Position numbers and translations under genes: made by a program
The notes under the pieces: model-generated
Databases searched by the model: none
Seen by the model: the letters and a program-made list of their open reading frames with translations, nothing else
Told to the model about the DNA's origin: nothing
In this document: positions 52,393 through 60,946 of the stretch, piece after piece
How the letters are laid out: each line of letters begins with the position of its first letter
Numbering within the stretch: the stretch's first letter is position 1
Origin: UBA1858 sp963976865
Lineage (GTDB): Bacteria; Pseudomonadota; Gammaproteobacteria; UBA4575
DNA: 64,000 bases
Direction: 5' to 3'
NCBI GenBank assembly: GCA_963976865.1
Contig: CAXBLY010000001.1
Span: 186,001-250,000, forward strand

Positions 52393-52396
52393 CAGT

Positions 52397-53377
52397 ATGG
52401 TTCAACTAGATTCAAAACAGGCTATTCAACTTGCAAAAGCTGTCATTAAAGAAGAAGCCAGCGCAGTCCTGGACCTGGCCGACAGGATTGACGATGACTT
52501 CATTGCAGCCTGTAAACTATTGCTAAATCCTGCCGGACGCATCGTCGTGCTAGGCATTGGCAAATCAGGTCATATCGGCCGCAAGATGGCTGCCACGCTA
52601 GCCAGCACAGGCAGTCCTGCATTTTTTATTAGCGCAGCTGAAGCTACACACGGCGACCTGGGCATGATTGGTAAGCAGGATGTCGCAGTTTTGTTATCAA
52701 ACTCGGGACAATCTGATGAGCTTTTATCATTGTTACCACCACTAAAGAGACTCGCGATTCCTATCATCACACTGACCGGTAATAGCGAATCGAGTCTGGC
52801 AACAAATGCTACTGTCAATCTTGATGTTTCCGTCAGACACGAAGCGTGTCCGTTAGGTCTGGCGCCGACGACCAGCACGATTGCCATGTTGGCAATGGGT
52901 GATGCGCTAGCCATAGCGCTACTGGATGCACGTGGATTCAGCGAACAGGATTTTGCACGCTCACATCCTGGTGGCAGGCTGGGTAAACGGTTACTGGTAA
53001 AAGTGGCCGACATTATGCATTGTGATAATGAGGTCCCAAACGTGCGTTCAGACATGAGTTTAAAACAGGGTCTGCTTGAAATGACCAGCAAAGGCTTGGG
53101 CATGACCGCGATAACAGATCATCAAAACCATCTGCTCGGTATATTTACCGATGGTGATTTACGTCGCGTATTGGACACAAACGTGAATGTTAACTCCACG
53201 TTAATGCAGGATGTCATGACAACAAACTGCCACACTGCAAGTGATCATCAGTTAGCTGCTGAAATACTTGAATTAATGCAAAAACTACGCATTAACTCCA
53301 TTCCTGTTACCAACCACAATAACGAACTTATCGGCGCACTCAATATGCATGACTTGCTTAACGCCGGAGTCATTTAA
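52397..53377 (+). CDS. kdsD: D-arabinose-5-phosphate isomerase
   Basis: The ATG at 52397 gives 326 residues, matching E. coli KdsD (328). A longer frame from 52349 overlaps yrbG. The enzyme makes arabinose 5-phosphate for KDO synthesis. It has a sugar isomerase (SIS) domain (GRIVVLGIGKSGHIGRKMAATLASTGSPAFF, EATHGDLGM, LSNSGQSDELL) and two CBS domains (from about residue 205: VADIMHCDNEVP and DVMTTNCHTASD). It precedes kdsC. Confidence 0.96.
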   Translation: MVQLDSKQAIQLAKAVIKEEASAVLDLADRIDDDFIAACKLLLNPAGRIVVLGIGKSGHIGRKMAATLASTGSPAFFISAAEATHGDLGMIGKQDVAVLLSNSGQSDELLSLLPPLKRLAIPIITLTGNSESSLATNATVNLDVSVRHEACPLGLAPTTSTIAMLAMGDALAIALLDARGFSEQDFARSHPGGRLGKRLLVKVADIMHCDNEVPNVRSDMSLKQGLLEMTSKGLGMTAITDHQNHLLGIFTDGDLRRVLDTNVNVNSTLMQDVMTTNCHTASDHQLAAEILELMQKLRINSIPVTNHNNELIGALNMHDLLNAGVI

Positions 53378-53397
53378 ACCAATAACAAGTAATCGGT

Positions 53398-53931
53398 ATG
53401 GATAAAGAACCTTTAAATAAAATTGCATCCAGCATTCAAATGGTTGTGTTTGATGTTGATGGCGTTTTTACAGATGGCCGTATCTGGATGAATCACCTGG
53501 GTGAAGAAACAAAATCTTTCCACGTTCGTGATGGCCATGGTGTACGCATGCTGATTCATTACGGCGTCCAGGTTGCCGTTTTATCAGGCCGTGAATCAAA
53601 AGCTGTTAATGCACGCATGCAGGAACTCGGTGTCACTGATGTTTTACAAGGGCACATAGACAAACGTAGTGCATTTACAGAACTGGTAAATTCAAAAAAT
53701 ATAGCGCCTGAAAAAGTTGCTTTTGCAGGTGATGACATAATTGATGTGCCTGCCATGCAACTCGCTGGCCTGTCATTTGCTGTAGCCGACGCTCATGAAT
53801 GGGTGAAATCTCACGCGGATCATATTACCAGGGAACAAGGCGGTCATGGGGCAGTGAGAGAAATTTGTGAACTGATTCTGGATGCCAAGGGTCTACTCAC
53901 TAAAGCACTAAACTACAACGTTACACCTTGA
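53398..53931 (+). CDS. kdsC: KDO-8-phosphate phosphatase
   Basis: This 177-residue HAD phosphatase of the cap-less C0 type has catalytic Asp19 and Asp21 in VVFDVDGVFTDGRIWMN and the metal aspartates in VAFAGDDIIDVPAM. It removes phosphate from KDO-8-phosphate to release the sugar of the LPS inner core. It starts 20 bases after kdsD and 24 bases before lptC, the conserved order. Confidence 0.96.
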   Translation: MDKEPLNKIASSIQMVVFDVDGVFTDGRIWMNHLGEETKSFHVRDGHGVRMLIHYGVQVAVLSGRESKAVNARMQELGVTDVLQGHIDKRSAFTELVNSKNIAPEKVAFAGDDIIDVPAMQLAGLSFAVADAHEWVKSHADHITREQGGHGAVREICELILDAKGLLTKALNYNVTP

Positions 53932-53955
53932 ATCCACATATTCGACTGAAATATT

Positions 53956-54516
53956 ATGATTAAAACCCTGCTTATAAGCCTGACATTTGCTGCCACCATC
54001 GCAGCAACGGGACGTTATTTGCTAGCGATAGAATCTGATTACAGCAGCCAGTTACAAGACCCATCGGAACAGCAACAGTACACGCATCAGTTTAAACATT
54101 TTACGCTCACCCAAACCAATAATCTGGGTGAGGCACAATCAGTCATTTATTCCCCAAGTACACACTCACTTGCAACTGATCAAAAAACACTAATGGATTC
54201 TCCTAAAGTGACTATGTATCGCACACAGGAACCTCCGATGATTATCACGGCAGACTCTGCTGAAGTATTTCATCTGAAAAATATCACTTTGCTCAATGAC
54301 AACGTAAATCTATCCATGCCGGATAAAGATCATAACAATGCTGTTATGATGACCGAACAACTCACATTGGACAATATTACTCAAAGCGCTAAAACTGATT
54401 TGCACGCCACAATCATTCACAGCAAAGGTAACATGAGTGGCACTGGGCTAGAATACAACCCACATACCAAACAAATAAAATTTTTAAACAAAGTACGCGG
54501 CATCTATGAACACTAA
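53956..54516 (+). CDS. lptC: LPS export protein LptC
   Basis: This 186-residue bitopic protein has one N-terminal helix (LLISLTFAATIAATGRYLLA) and a periplasmic beta-jellyroll (KHFTLTQTNNLGEAQSVIYSP, PPMIITADSAEVFHLKNITLLNDNV). It receives LPS from the LptB2FG transporter and passes it to LptA. The sequence is divergent, as is usual for LptC, so position between kdsC and lptA supports the call. It overlaps lptA by 11 bases. Confidence 0.93.
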   Translation: MIKTLLISLTFAATIAATGRYLLAIESDYSSQLQDPSEQQQYTHQFKHFTLTQTNNLGEAQSVIYSPSTHSLATDQKTLMDSPKVTMYRTQEPPMIITADSAEVFHLKNITLLNDNVNLSMPDKDHNNAVMMTEQLTLDNITQSAKTDLHATIIHSKGNMSGTGLEYNPHTKQIKFLNKVRGIYEH

Positions 54517-55009
54517 TATATTTGTACTACTGGCACTATCAATTCTGTCCTGTGTGGCGAGCAATGCATTTGCACGTTCTGATGATGGAGAAAAACCCAT
54601 ACACATAACTGCAGACACTGCCGAACTAAATGAGAAGTCTGGTATAAGTATTTATCGCGGTGACGTTAAAATGGTACAAGGCACCACAATTTTGCATGGG
54701 GATGTCATTACCGTATATACCGCAAATGATGAAGTGGAAAAAATGATCTCCGTAGGCAATCTGGCAACATACGAGGAAACAACGGATGAGGGAGATGTGG
54801 TCTATGCAGAATCAGAAGAAATGATATACAACAACGCAGAAAACAAAGTGGAACTGTTTCGCCGCGGGAAAATCACGCAGGTCGGAAATGTGATCCGTAG
54901 TGATTACATACTTTATTTAACCGAAGAAGGCTTAATTGATACCGGCACAAAAAAAGATCGCATTGAAATAACCATCCAGCCAAAATCGAAAAACAATGCA
55001 AGCAAATAA
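54506..55009 (+). CDS. lptA: LPS transport periplasmic protein LptA
   Basis: The 167-residue precursor has a signal peptide (FVLLALSILSCVASNAFA) and the OstA/LptA beta-jellyroll (IHITADTAELNEKSGISIYRGDVKMVQGTTILHGDVITVY). Molecules stack into the periplasmic bridge that carries LPS to LptD. It overlaps lptC by 11 bases and lptB by 14, so the three Lpt proteins should be made in balance. Confidence 0.96.
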   Translation: MNTNIFVLLALSILSCVASNAFARSDDGEKPIHITADTAELNEKSGISIYRGDVKMVQGTTILHGDVITVYTANDEVEKMISVGNLATYEETTDEGDVVYAESEEMIYNNAENKVELFRRGKITQVGNVIRSDYILYLTEEGLIDTGTKKDRIEITIQPKSKNNASK

Positions 55010-55730
55010 TCGTCTATGGGCCAGACAGCTCGCAAAAAGCTACAAAAAGCGTCAAGTCGTTCAAAACGTCGACGTAGAAGTCAATAGCGGCGAAATCGTT
55101 GGCTTGCTGGGGCCTAATGGTGCCGGTAAAACAACCACTTTTTATATGATTGTAGGTCTGGTTCAGTCTGATTCAGGCAGCATCAGCTTAAATAATCAGG
55201 ACCTCACAAAATTGCCAATGCACGCACGTGCACAAGAAGGTGTAGGTTATTTACCTCAGGAAGCTTCTGTATTTCGCGGTTTAACCGTTGAAGAAAATAT
55301 TCTCGCTGTATTACAACTGAGAAAATCGATACGCAAACCCATGCAGAAAGAAATCTGCGAACGTTTACTGCAAGACCTGCAGATAGAACATATTCGTCAC
55401 AGTAAGGGGTTCAGCTTGTCTGGCGGCGAACGCAGACGTGTAGAAATTGCACGTGCCCTGGCCATTCAACCCCAGTTTATTCTCTTAGACGAGCCATTCG
55501 CGGGCGTAGACCCTATCTCCGTTATGGATATCCAGCGTTTACTCAAACAGCTCACTGAACGTGGCATCGGTTTATTAATTACTGATCACAATGTACGCGA
55601 AACGCTAGGCATATGCTCGCGTGCATACATTTTAAATCAAGGCCAAATCATTGCCGAAGGGACACCTGATCACTTATTAAATGACCAACAAGTGCGTGAA
55701 GTCTATCTTGGCTCAGAATTCAAGCTTTAA
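54996..55730 (+). CDS. lptB: LPS export ABC ATPase LptB
   Basis: This 244-residue ATPase has Walker A GPNGAGKTTTFYMIVGLV, a Q-loop in GVGYLPQEASVFRGLTVEENI, the signature FSLSGGERRRVEIARALA, Walker B FILLDEPFAGVDPI and switch histidine in LLITDHNVRETL. It powers LPS extraction by LptFG. It overlaps the lptA end. A 131-base gap with AT-rich sequence then leads to rpoN. Confidence 0.97.
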   Translation: MQANNRLWARQLAKSYKKRQVVQNVDVEVNSGEIVGLLGPNGAGKTTTFYMIVGLVQSDSGSISLNNQDLTKLPMHARAQEGVGYLPQEASVFRGLTVEENILAVLQLRKSIRKPMQKEICERLLQDLQIEHIRHSKGFSLSGGERRRVEIARALAIQPQFILLDEPFAGVDPISVMDIQRLLKQLTERGIGLLITDHNVRETLGICSRAYILNQGQIIAEGTPDHLLNDQQVREVYLGSEFKL

Positions 55731-55861
55731 TCTCATACAAGATTTATACAAAAACGTTTAGTCAGCGTTACAATTCTCTCATCACATCTTCACGCTTCTC
55801 AAAACTAACTTTTTGTGTAACTATCCGTTAATAGTAAAGCAATAAGCACGCCAATTTTTAT

Positions 55862-57319
55862 ATGCTAAAACCCTCTCTCCAGCTTCGTGTCGGTCAGTCT
55901 CTGTCGATGACGCCGCAATTGCAGCAAGCTATCAAGCTTCTGCAACTTTCATCTTTGGAATTACAGCAGGAAATCCAGCAGATTTTTGAAACCAATCCAA
56001 TGCTGGAACATGACGAGGACTCTTCACCCAACAATCAGGATAGCAGCGAAAAAACTGAAGACTCGTCGTCCAGTGTGCCTGCAGAACAGGATATTACCGC
56101 AACTAAAGAGCAGATCTCTGACGAATTACCCATCGACAGCAACTGGGACGATATTTACCAGGCATCCAATGTCTATAGTGAAACCCCTCAGGAACCTTCG
56201 CGCGATGTCTATGAAAATGAAAGTGGAGCCAGCAATTCACTACAAGAGCACCTTCTTCAGCAGATTGATTTAATCCATCTCAGTGATGTTGACCGCATTA
56301 TTGGTATTACACTGATTGATGAAATCGATAACGATGGTTACCTGACCGACAGTGTTGAAAATATCCATCAGGGCCTGATAGAAACTTTTCCTGAGCTGGA
56401 ACTGGACGAAGTCGAGGCAGTACGGCACTTAATTCAGCATCTGGACCCGATTGGTACAGGGGTTAAAGATTTATCGGAATGCCTTAGCGTACAGTTACGG
56501 ATACTACCCATCGATACCCCTTATCTGGAGCAGGCACGCGGCGTGGTGAAAAATTACATTGAAGCATTAGGTAGCCGCAATACCAAGTTGATACAAAGAC
56601 GCATGGAGTTATCTGAGGCAGAATTACAGGCGACCATAGCACTCATTCAGTCGCTTAACCCTCGGCCAGGCGCACAAATTTCAAGTACCAATACAGAATA
56701 CGTGGTGCCTGATGTATCTGTTGTCAGGCGTGGAAATTCGTGGCGCGTAGAGCTAAATGCTGACACAGCACCAAAACTTCGCATCAACAATACCTATGCA
56801 GACCTGATTAAACGTGCCGACAGCAGCACTGATAACAACTATATGCGCACGCAATTACAGGAAGCGCGCTGGTTCATCAAAAGCTTGCACAGTAGAAACG
56901 AAACACTTCTGCGTGTTGCCACTTCAATTATTGAACATCAGCGTAAATTTCTGGACTACGGCCCAGAGGCCATGAAACCTTTAGTTCTCAGGGATATTGC
57001 AGAAGAGCTGGAGTTACACGAATCTACCGTATCCCGCGTCACCACCAACAAATACATGCATACACCAAGGGGAATATTTGAATTCAAATATTTCTTTTCC
57101 AGTCATGTGGGCACCTCAGACGGCGGCGTGTGCTCTGCCACCGCTATACGCGCAATGATTAAAAAGCTGATCGAAGAAGAAGATAACGCAAAACCGCTAA
57201 GTGACAGTAAAATTGCCAAGCTTCTGGACGACAAAGGCATTAATGTTGCCCGTCGAACGGTCGCGAAATATCGTGAAGCCTTGTCAATTCCACCCTCAAA
57301 TGAACGCAAACTGCTGTAA
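55862..57319 (+). CDS. rpoN: RNA polymerase sigma-54 factor
   Basis: This 485-residue sigma-54 directs transcription from -24/-12 promoters with enhancer-binding activators. The glutamine-rich region I is at the N-terminus (LRVGQSLSMTPQLQQAIKLLQLSSLELQQEIQ). An acidic region II spans about residues 50-120, followed by the core-binding domain. The C-terminus has the helix-turn-helix (LRDIAEELELHESTVSRVT) and the RpoN box NVARRTVAKYREALSIP. Its neighbours lptB and hpf are the usual ones. Confidence 0.98.
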   Translation: MLKPSLQLRVGQSLSMTPQLQQAIKLLQLSSLELQQEIQQIFETNPMLEHDEDSSPNNQDSSEKTEDSSSSVPAEQDITATKEQISDELPIDSNWDDIYQASNVYSETPQEPSRDVYENESGASNSLQEHLLQQIDLIHLSDVDRIIGITLIDEIDNDGYLTDSVENIHQGLIETFPELELDEVEAVRHLIQHLDPIGTGVKDLSECLSVQLRILPIDTPYLEQARGVVKNYIEALGSRNTKLIQRRMELSEAELQATIALIQSLNPRPGAQISSTNTEYVVPDVSVVRRGNSWRVELNADTAPKLRINNTYADLIKRADSSTDNNYMRTQLQEARWFIKSLHSRNETLLRVATSIIEHQRKFLDYGPEAMKPLVLRDIAEELELHESTVSRVTTNKYMHTPRGIFEFKYFFSSHVGTSDGGVCSATAIRAMIKKLIEEEDNAKPLSDSKIAKLLDDKGINVARRTVAKYREALSIPPSNERKLL

Positions 57320-57453
57320 TCCATTAAATTTACTACAGTTTTCACCTAAAAACACAATTTATACGGGCGATTAAATAATCGATGTTGTCCACACAATACG
57401 CCTGCATGTTACGCTATGATTGACTAATTGCGACGAAAAGAGCACTTTAACTT

Positions 57454-57555
57454 GTGGCCATAACTGCCTGCGAAATGCAACTGGAATTGCTTGCCGAAGG
57501 GAGTTATAAAGAGGCCGAAGAAACAATCATTAAGTTACAATTCACGGAGGGATAA
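57454..57555 (+). CDS. Candidate small ORF upstream of hpf, 33 residues
   Basis: A GTG at 57454 opens a 33-codon frame whose TAA (57553-57555) abuts the hpf ATG at 57556. The binding site of hpf (GGAGG, 57546-57550) lies inside its last codons, so translation of one would affect the other. The product would be helical and acidic (AITACEMQLELLAEGSYKEA). No good Shine-Dalgarno sequence precedes the GTG, and conservation is unknown. The rest of the 236-base gap shows a TATGAT at 57415-57420 as a possible -10 box. Confidence 0.3.
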   Translation: MAITACEMQLELLAEGSYKEAEETIIKLQFTEG

Positions 57556-57876
57556 ATGCAAATAGAATTAACTGGTCATCATCTTGATATTACTCCCGCA
57601 ATACGAAACTTTGTTAATGAAAAATTCAAACGCCTAGAAAGACACTTCGATCACGTAATCAATACTCACGTTGTCTTATCTGTTGAAAAAGTCCGCCATC
57701 AGGCTGAAGCCTCCATGCTGGTCAGCCGCAATAAGATCTTCGCAAACGCAACCGCGGACGATATGTATGTCGCTATTGATGACCTAATCGACAAACTCGA
57801 TAGACAGATTGTCAAACATAAAGAAAAAATCAAAGACCACCATAACCAAGAAGGCGCGCATAGAAATCTCGTATAA
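57556..57876 (+). CDS. hpf: Ribosome hibernation-promoting factor
   Basis: This 106-residue protein is the short HPF/YfiA fold that binds the 30S subunit and promotes ribosome dimers in stationary phase. The stretch MQIELTGHHLDITPAIRNFVNEKFKRLERHFDHV and MYVAIDDLIDKLDRQIVKHKEKIKDH are diagnostic. It lies between rpoN and ptsN, its usual home, and has the strong GGAGG binding site. Confidence 0.96.
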   Translation: MQIELTGHHLDITPAIRNFVNEKFKRLERHFDHVINTHVVLSVEKVRHQAEASMLVSRNKIFANATADDMYVAIDDLIDKLDRQIVKHKEKIKDHHNQEGAHRNLV

Positions 57877-57900
57877 CGCGATCAGTGCACAATTACCACC

Positions 57901-58377
57901 ATGGAAAACACTTCACTAGCTCGTTACCTCGACGCAAATCGTATATTACTTCTGCAAGACGTAAGCAGTAAAAAACGAGTATTTGAGTTGCTTGGAGAAC
58001 TCCTGGCAAAAGACCTGGATGGAGTCCAGGCAACTCAAGTGAGTGCTGGTTTGCTTGCTCGCGAACGTCTGGGCACCACTGCATTGGGAGAAGGCGTTGC
58101 TATTCCACACTGTCGAATTGACTCCATCGAAGAAATTCGCAGTGCTGTGATCAAACTGGAGCAGCCTGTTGATTTTGATGCCCCTGACGATCAGGAAGTC
58201 TCGCTTTTCTATGCACTGCTTGTCCCTGAAGAAGCCACAGATGAGCATTTAAAAACACTTGCCTCTCTCGCCGAATTCCTGTCCGAGCAGGACAATCGCA
58301 ACCAATTGCGAAACTGCACCTCCGCCAAACAGTTGCTAGATATATTTGCCAGAACTTCAGACAAGCATGCCGCATAA
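57901..58377 (+). CDS. ptsN: PTS nitrogen-regulatory EIIA protein
   Basis: This 158-residue EIIA of the fructose/mannitol class is the end acceptor of the nitrogen PTS. The phosphorylated histidine is His70 in ALGEGVAIPHCRI. Other family stretches are FELLGELLAKDLDGV and LLVPEEATDEHLKTLASLAEFLS. It affects potassium and phosphate signalling in other proteobacteria. It is followed by hprK, whose product can phosphorylate HPr. The PTS here is thus regulated differently from that of E. coli. Confidence 0.96.
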   Translation: MENTSLARYLDANRILLLQDVSSKKRVFELLGELLAKDLDGVQATQVSAGLLARERLGTTALGEGVAIPHCRIDSIEEIRSAVIKLEQPVDFDAPDDQEVSLFYALLVPEEATDEHLKTLASLAEFLSEQDNRNQLRNCTSAKQLLDIFARTSDKHAA

Positions 58378-58440
58378 AACTGGCACTTAGCCACCAGTGC
58401 GCCTAGACTCCCAATAGCATCCAATTAATGTCTCAGTAGC

Positions 58441-59385
58441 ATGCCAGAAAATACAACTCCACAATCCATTCTGGATTCACTCAGTAAAGAGTTAGAGCTC
58501 TCTATCTGGTATGGAGAACAATACATCAATCATCCTTTTTCGCATCATAGCTTCAGTGATGATTCCGCTACACTGGTTGGATACTTTAACTTAATTCATT
58601 CCAATCAGGCACAGGTGTTAGGCAGGGTTGAATCAAATTATTTACAGTCTCTGGGCGACCAGGAAAGACATAAAGCCTATCAACGATTATTTGGCTCTGG
58701 CACTATTGCCATCTTTTTTACCGACTGCTTAATGCCGCCGTTGGAATTAAAGAACTTCGTTGATGAATATAAAATACCCATATTCTGCTCTGACCTTTCC
58801 TCCACTGAAGTAATCACTCATTTACGTTATTTCTTATCGCGCGCTTTGGCTGACAAAGTAATCTTGCATGGTGTATTTATGGAGGTGATCAGCCTCGGTG
58901 TCATGCTGACAGGAGAAAGCGGTTTAGGAAAAAGCGAACTGGCGCTGGAATTAGTCACGCGCGGGCATCGACTGATCGCAGATGATGCGCCTGAATTTAT
59001 GCGCATCGCGCCTGATATTGTCGTTGGCTCCTGTCCTCTGGTGTTAAGAGATTTTTTGGAAGTGCGTGGCCTTGGGGTACTTAATATTCGTGAAATGTAT
59101 GGTGACAGTGCCATTAAATTCAGCAAATACCTACGTCTAATTATCCACCTTACTGCAATGCAATCCATTCCGAAATCTGAAGACAGATTAGCGACTCCCC
59201 AGCTCACCAAAAATGTACTGGGATTGGAAATTCCGGTAATTCGCTTACCAGTCGCCGCAGGTCGCAACCTGGCAGTGATGACAGAAGCCGCCGTACGCAA
59301 TCATTTGCTAATGCTAAAAAGTTATAATGCTGCCGACGATTTTATCGAACGTCAGCAGCGTTCTATCCAGCAAGATGCATTATGA
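58441..59385 (+). CDS. hprK: HPr kinase/phosphorylase
   Basis: This 314-residue bifunctional enzyme phosphorylates and dephosphorylates a serine on HPr. Walker A is GESGLGKS at residues 158-165, the HPrK signature is EVRGLGVLNIREMYG, and catalytic acids lie in RLIADDAPEF. His143 (ILHGV) matches the general base region. The gene is absent from E. coli but common in betaproteobacteria and many gammaproteobacteria. It overlaps rapZ by four bases. Confidence 0.96.
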   Translation: MPENTTPQSILDSLSKELELSIWYGEQYINHPFSHHSFSDDSATLVGYFNLIHSNQAQVLGRVESNYLQSLGDQERHKAYQRLFGSGTIAIFFTDCLMPPLELKNFVDEYKIPIFCSDLSSTEVITHLRYFLSRALADKVILHGVFMEVISLGVMLTGESGLGKSELALELVTRGHRLIADDAPEFMRIAPDIVVGSCPLVLRDFLEVRGLGVLNIREMYGDSAIKFSKYLRLIIHLTAMQSIPKSEDRLATPQLTKNVLGLEIPVIRLPVAAGRNLAVMTEAAVRNHLLMLKSYNAADDFIERQQRSIQQDAL

Positions 59386-60242
59386 GAATACTAATTATTA
59401 CTGGCCTCTCGGGTTCTGGAAAATCTGTCGCGTTAAATACATTAGAAGACGATGATTTTTACTGCGTAGATAATTTACCCGTTGAGCTTCTACCTACATT
59501 TATTCAGCAGTGCCTGAAAGAAGAAAAACCCTATCATGAGAAAATTGCCGTAGGCATTGACTCCAGGGCCGGCAGCCAAAGTATCGATAATCTTATCGAT
59601 ATAGTGCAAAAATTTAAAAATGACGCCATCCCTGTAGAGGTGCTATTTTTCACTGCTGAAATCAACACCTTAATCAAAAGATTTAGTGAAACACGCCGCA
59701 AGCATCCACTTACAACAAATGATATTCCACTAATCAAGGCAATACATTTAGAAAAAGATCTACTCAGCAAAATTGCTGATTATGCTGATCTCAATATCGA
59801 CACTACTAAAACCAATGTCAGGCAGCTACGTACTTTAGTCAATCAAGTCGTGATAGAAAAATCATCCACCGATTTGACTATCATTCTGCAGTCATTTGGC
59901 TTCAAGCACGGAATACCCAATGACTCTGACTTTATGTTTGACGTACGCTGCCTTCCCAACCCTTACTGGCAGCCCAATCTTCGCAATTTGTCTGGCAAAG
60001 ATACCGCTGTCATGAATTATCTGGGCTCATATCCCGAGGTCGACAAAATGATAAAATCAATTATCGAATTTATGGAAAAATGGATTCCATTATTTAAAGA
60101 AGAAGACAGAAGTTATCTCACGATTTCTGTGGGTTGTACTGGAGGCCATCATCGATCAGTTTACTGCGTTAACCAGATCGCCAGTGAATTAGGCAAAATA
60201 ATGCAGCAGCCAATCACCGTAAGACACAGGGAATTTGAATAG
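59382..60242 (+). CDS. rapZ: RNase adapter/nucleotide-binding protein RapZ
   Basis: This 286-residue protein has P-loop GLSGSGKS at residues 8-15 and the C-terminal RNA-binding domain with SVGCTGGHHRSVY and the conserved FKHGIPNDSDFMFDVRCLPNPYW. In E. coli RapZ guides RNase E to the small RNA GlmZ and so controls amino-sugar synthesis. It overlaps hprK, and the mannose-type EIIA gene begins six bases later. Confidence 0.96.
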   Translation: MRILIITGLSGSGKSVALNTLEDDDFYCVDNLPVELLPTFIQQCLKEEKPYHEKIAVGIDSRAGSQSIDNLIDIVQKFKNDAIPVEVLFFTAEINTLIKRFSETRRKHPLTTNDIPLIKAIHLEKDLLSKIADYADLNIDTTKTNVRQLRTLVNQVVIEKSSTDLTIILQSFGFKHGIPNDSDFMFDVRCLPNPYWQPNLRNLSGKDTAVMNYLGSYPEVDKMIKSIIEFMEKWIPLFKEEDRSYLTISVGCTGGHHRSVYCVNQIASELGKIMQQPITVRHREFE

Positions 60243-60248
60243 AACATC

Positions 60249-60656
60249 ATGCCAGTAGGAATACTTATTATCACGCATGGGGAGATTGGCGAGGAATTGC
60301 TCACCACTGCAAGATCCACCATGGGAGGCACACTGCCATTAAACTGCAGAGCGTTATCCGTCTCTCCCAACTGTGACCCGGACTGCCAGCATAAAAAAGC
60401 CGAAGACATATTGGCTTCGATCAACGATGGCAGTGGCGTATTGATTCTCACAGATATGTATGGATCAACGCCTAGCAACATCGCAAATGGATTCAAGAAT
60501 CACAAAGATATAGAAGTAATCGCAGGTGTAAACCTGCCAATGTTTATCCGCATACTAAATTATTCTGATTTATCCCTGTCTGACATGACTGAAAAAGCTT
60601 TATCCGGTGGTCATGACGGAATAATGTTGTGTGAACAACAAAGTCACAACTCATGA
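60249..60656 (+). CDS. PTS EIIA protein, mannose class
   Basis: This 135-residue stand-alone EIIA of the mannose/sorbose class has the phosphorylated histidine at position 10 in ILIITHGEIGEEL. LILTDMYGSTPSNIANGF is diagnostic. No EIIB, EIIC or EIID gene follows, so it is not for sugar uptake here and probably acts in regulation together with HPr and EI. It overlaps the HPr gene by four bases. Confidence 0.93.
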   Translation: MPVGILIITHGEIGEELLTTARSTMGGTLPLNCRALSVSPNCDPDCQHKKAEDILASINDGSGVLILTDMYGSTPSNIANGFKNHKDIEVIAGVNLPMFIRILNYSDLSLSDMTEKALSGGHDGIMLCEQQSHNS

Positions 60657-60922
60657 TTGAAGATCAAGCAACCATATGTAATAAACTAGGCCTTCATGCA
60701 CGAGCGGCGGCCAAATTTGTCGCCACGGCGAGTGAATTTGAGTCCGAAATTGAGATTGAAAAAGATGGCAAGCGTGTCAATGGTAAAAGTATTATGGGTG
60801 TCATGATGCTGGCCGCCAGCAAAGGCAGCAATATTAATTTGTTCATCGATGGTGCTGATGAACAGGATGCTATAATTAAGATTAAAAAATTAATAGCTTC
60901 ACGCTTTGGTGAAGACGAATAG
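60653..60922 (+). CDS. Phosphocarrier protein HPr
   Basis: This 89-residue HPr has the EI-phosphorylated histidine His15 in NKLGLHARAAAKF and the HprK target serine Ser46 in NGKSIMGVMMLAA. Having both sites together with a nearby hprK gene suggests that both phosphorylation routes operate. It corresponds to NPr/PtsO of other proteobacteria. The EI gene starts 24 bases downstream. Confidence 0.95.
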   Translation: MIEDQATICNKLGLHARAAAKFVATASEFESEIEIEKDGKRVNGKSIMGVMMLAASKGSNINLFIDGADEQDAIIKIKKLIASRFGEDE

Positions 60923-60946
60923 CATAACCAATACAAGTATATATAC

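Noticed and set aside
52349..52396. Extension of KdsD upstream of 52397
   Set aside because: It overlaps the end of yrbG, and the normal KdsD length is obtained from 52397.
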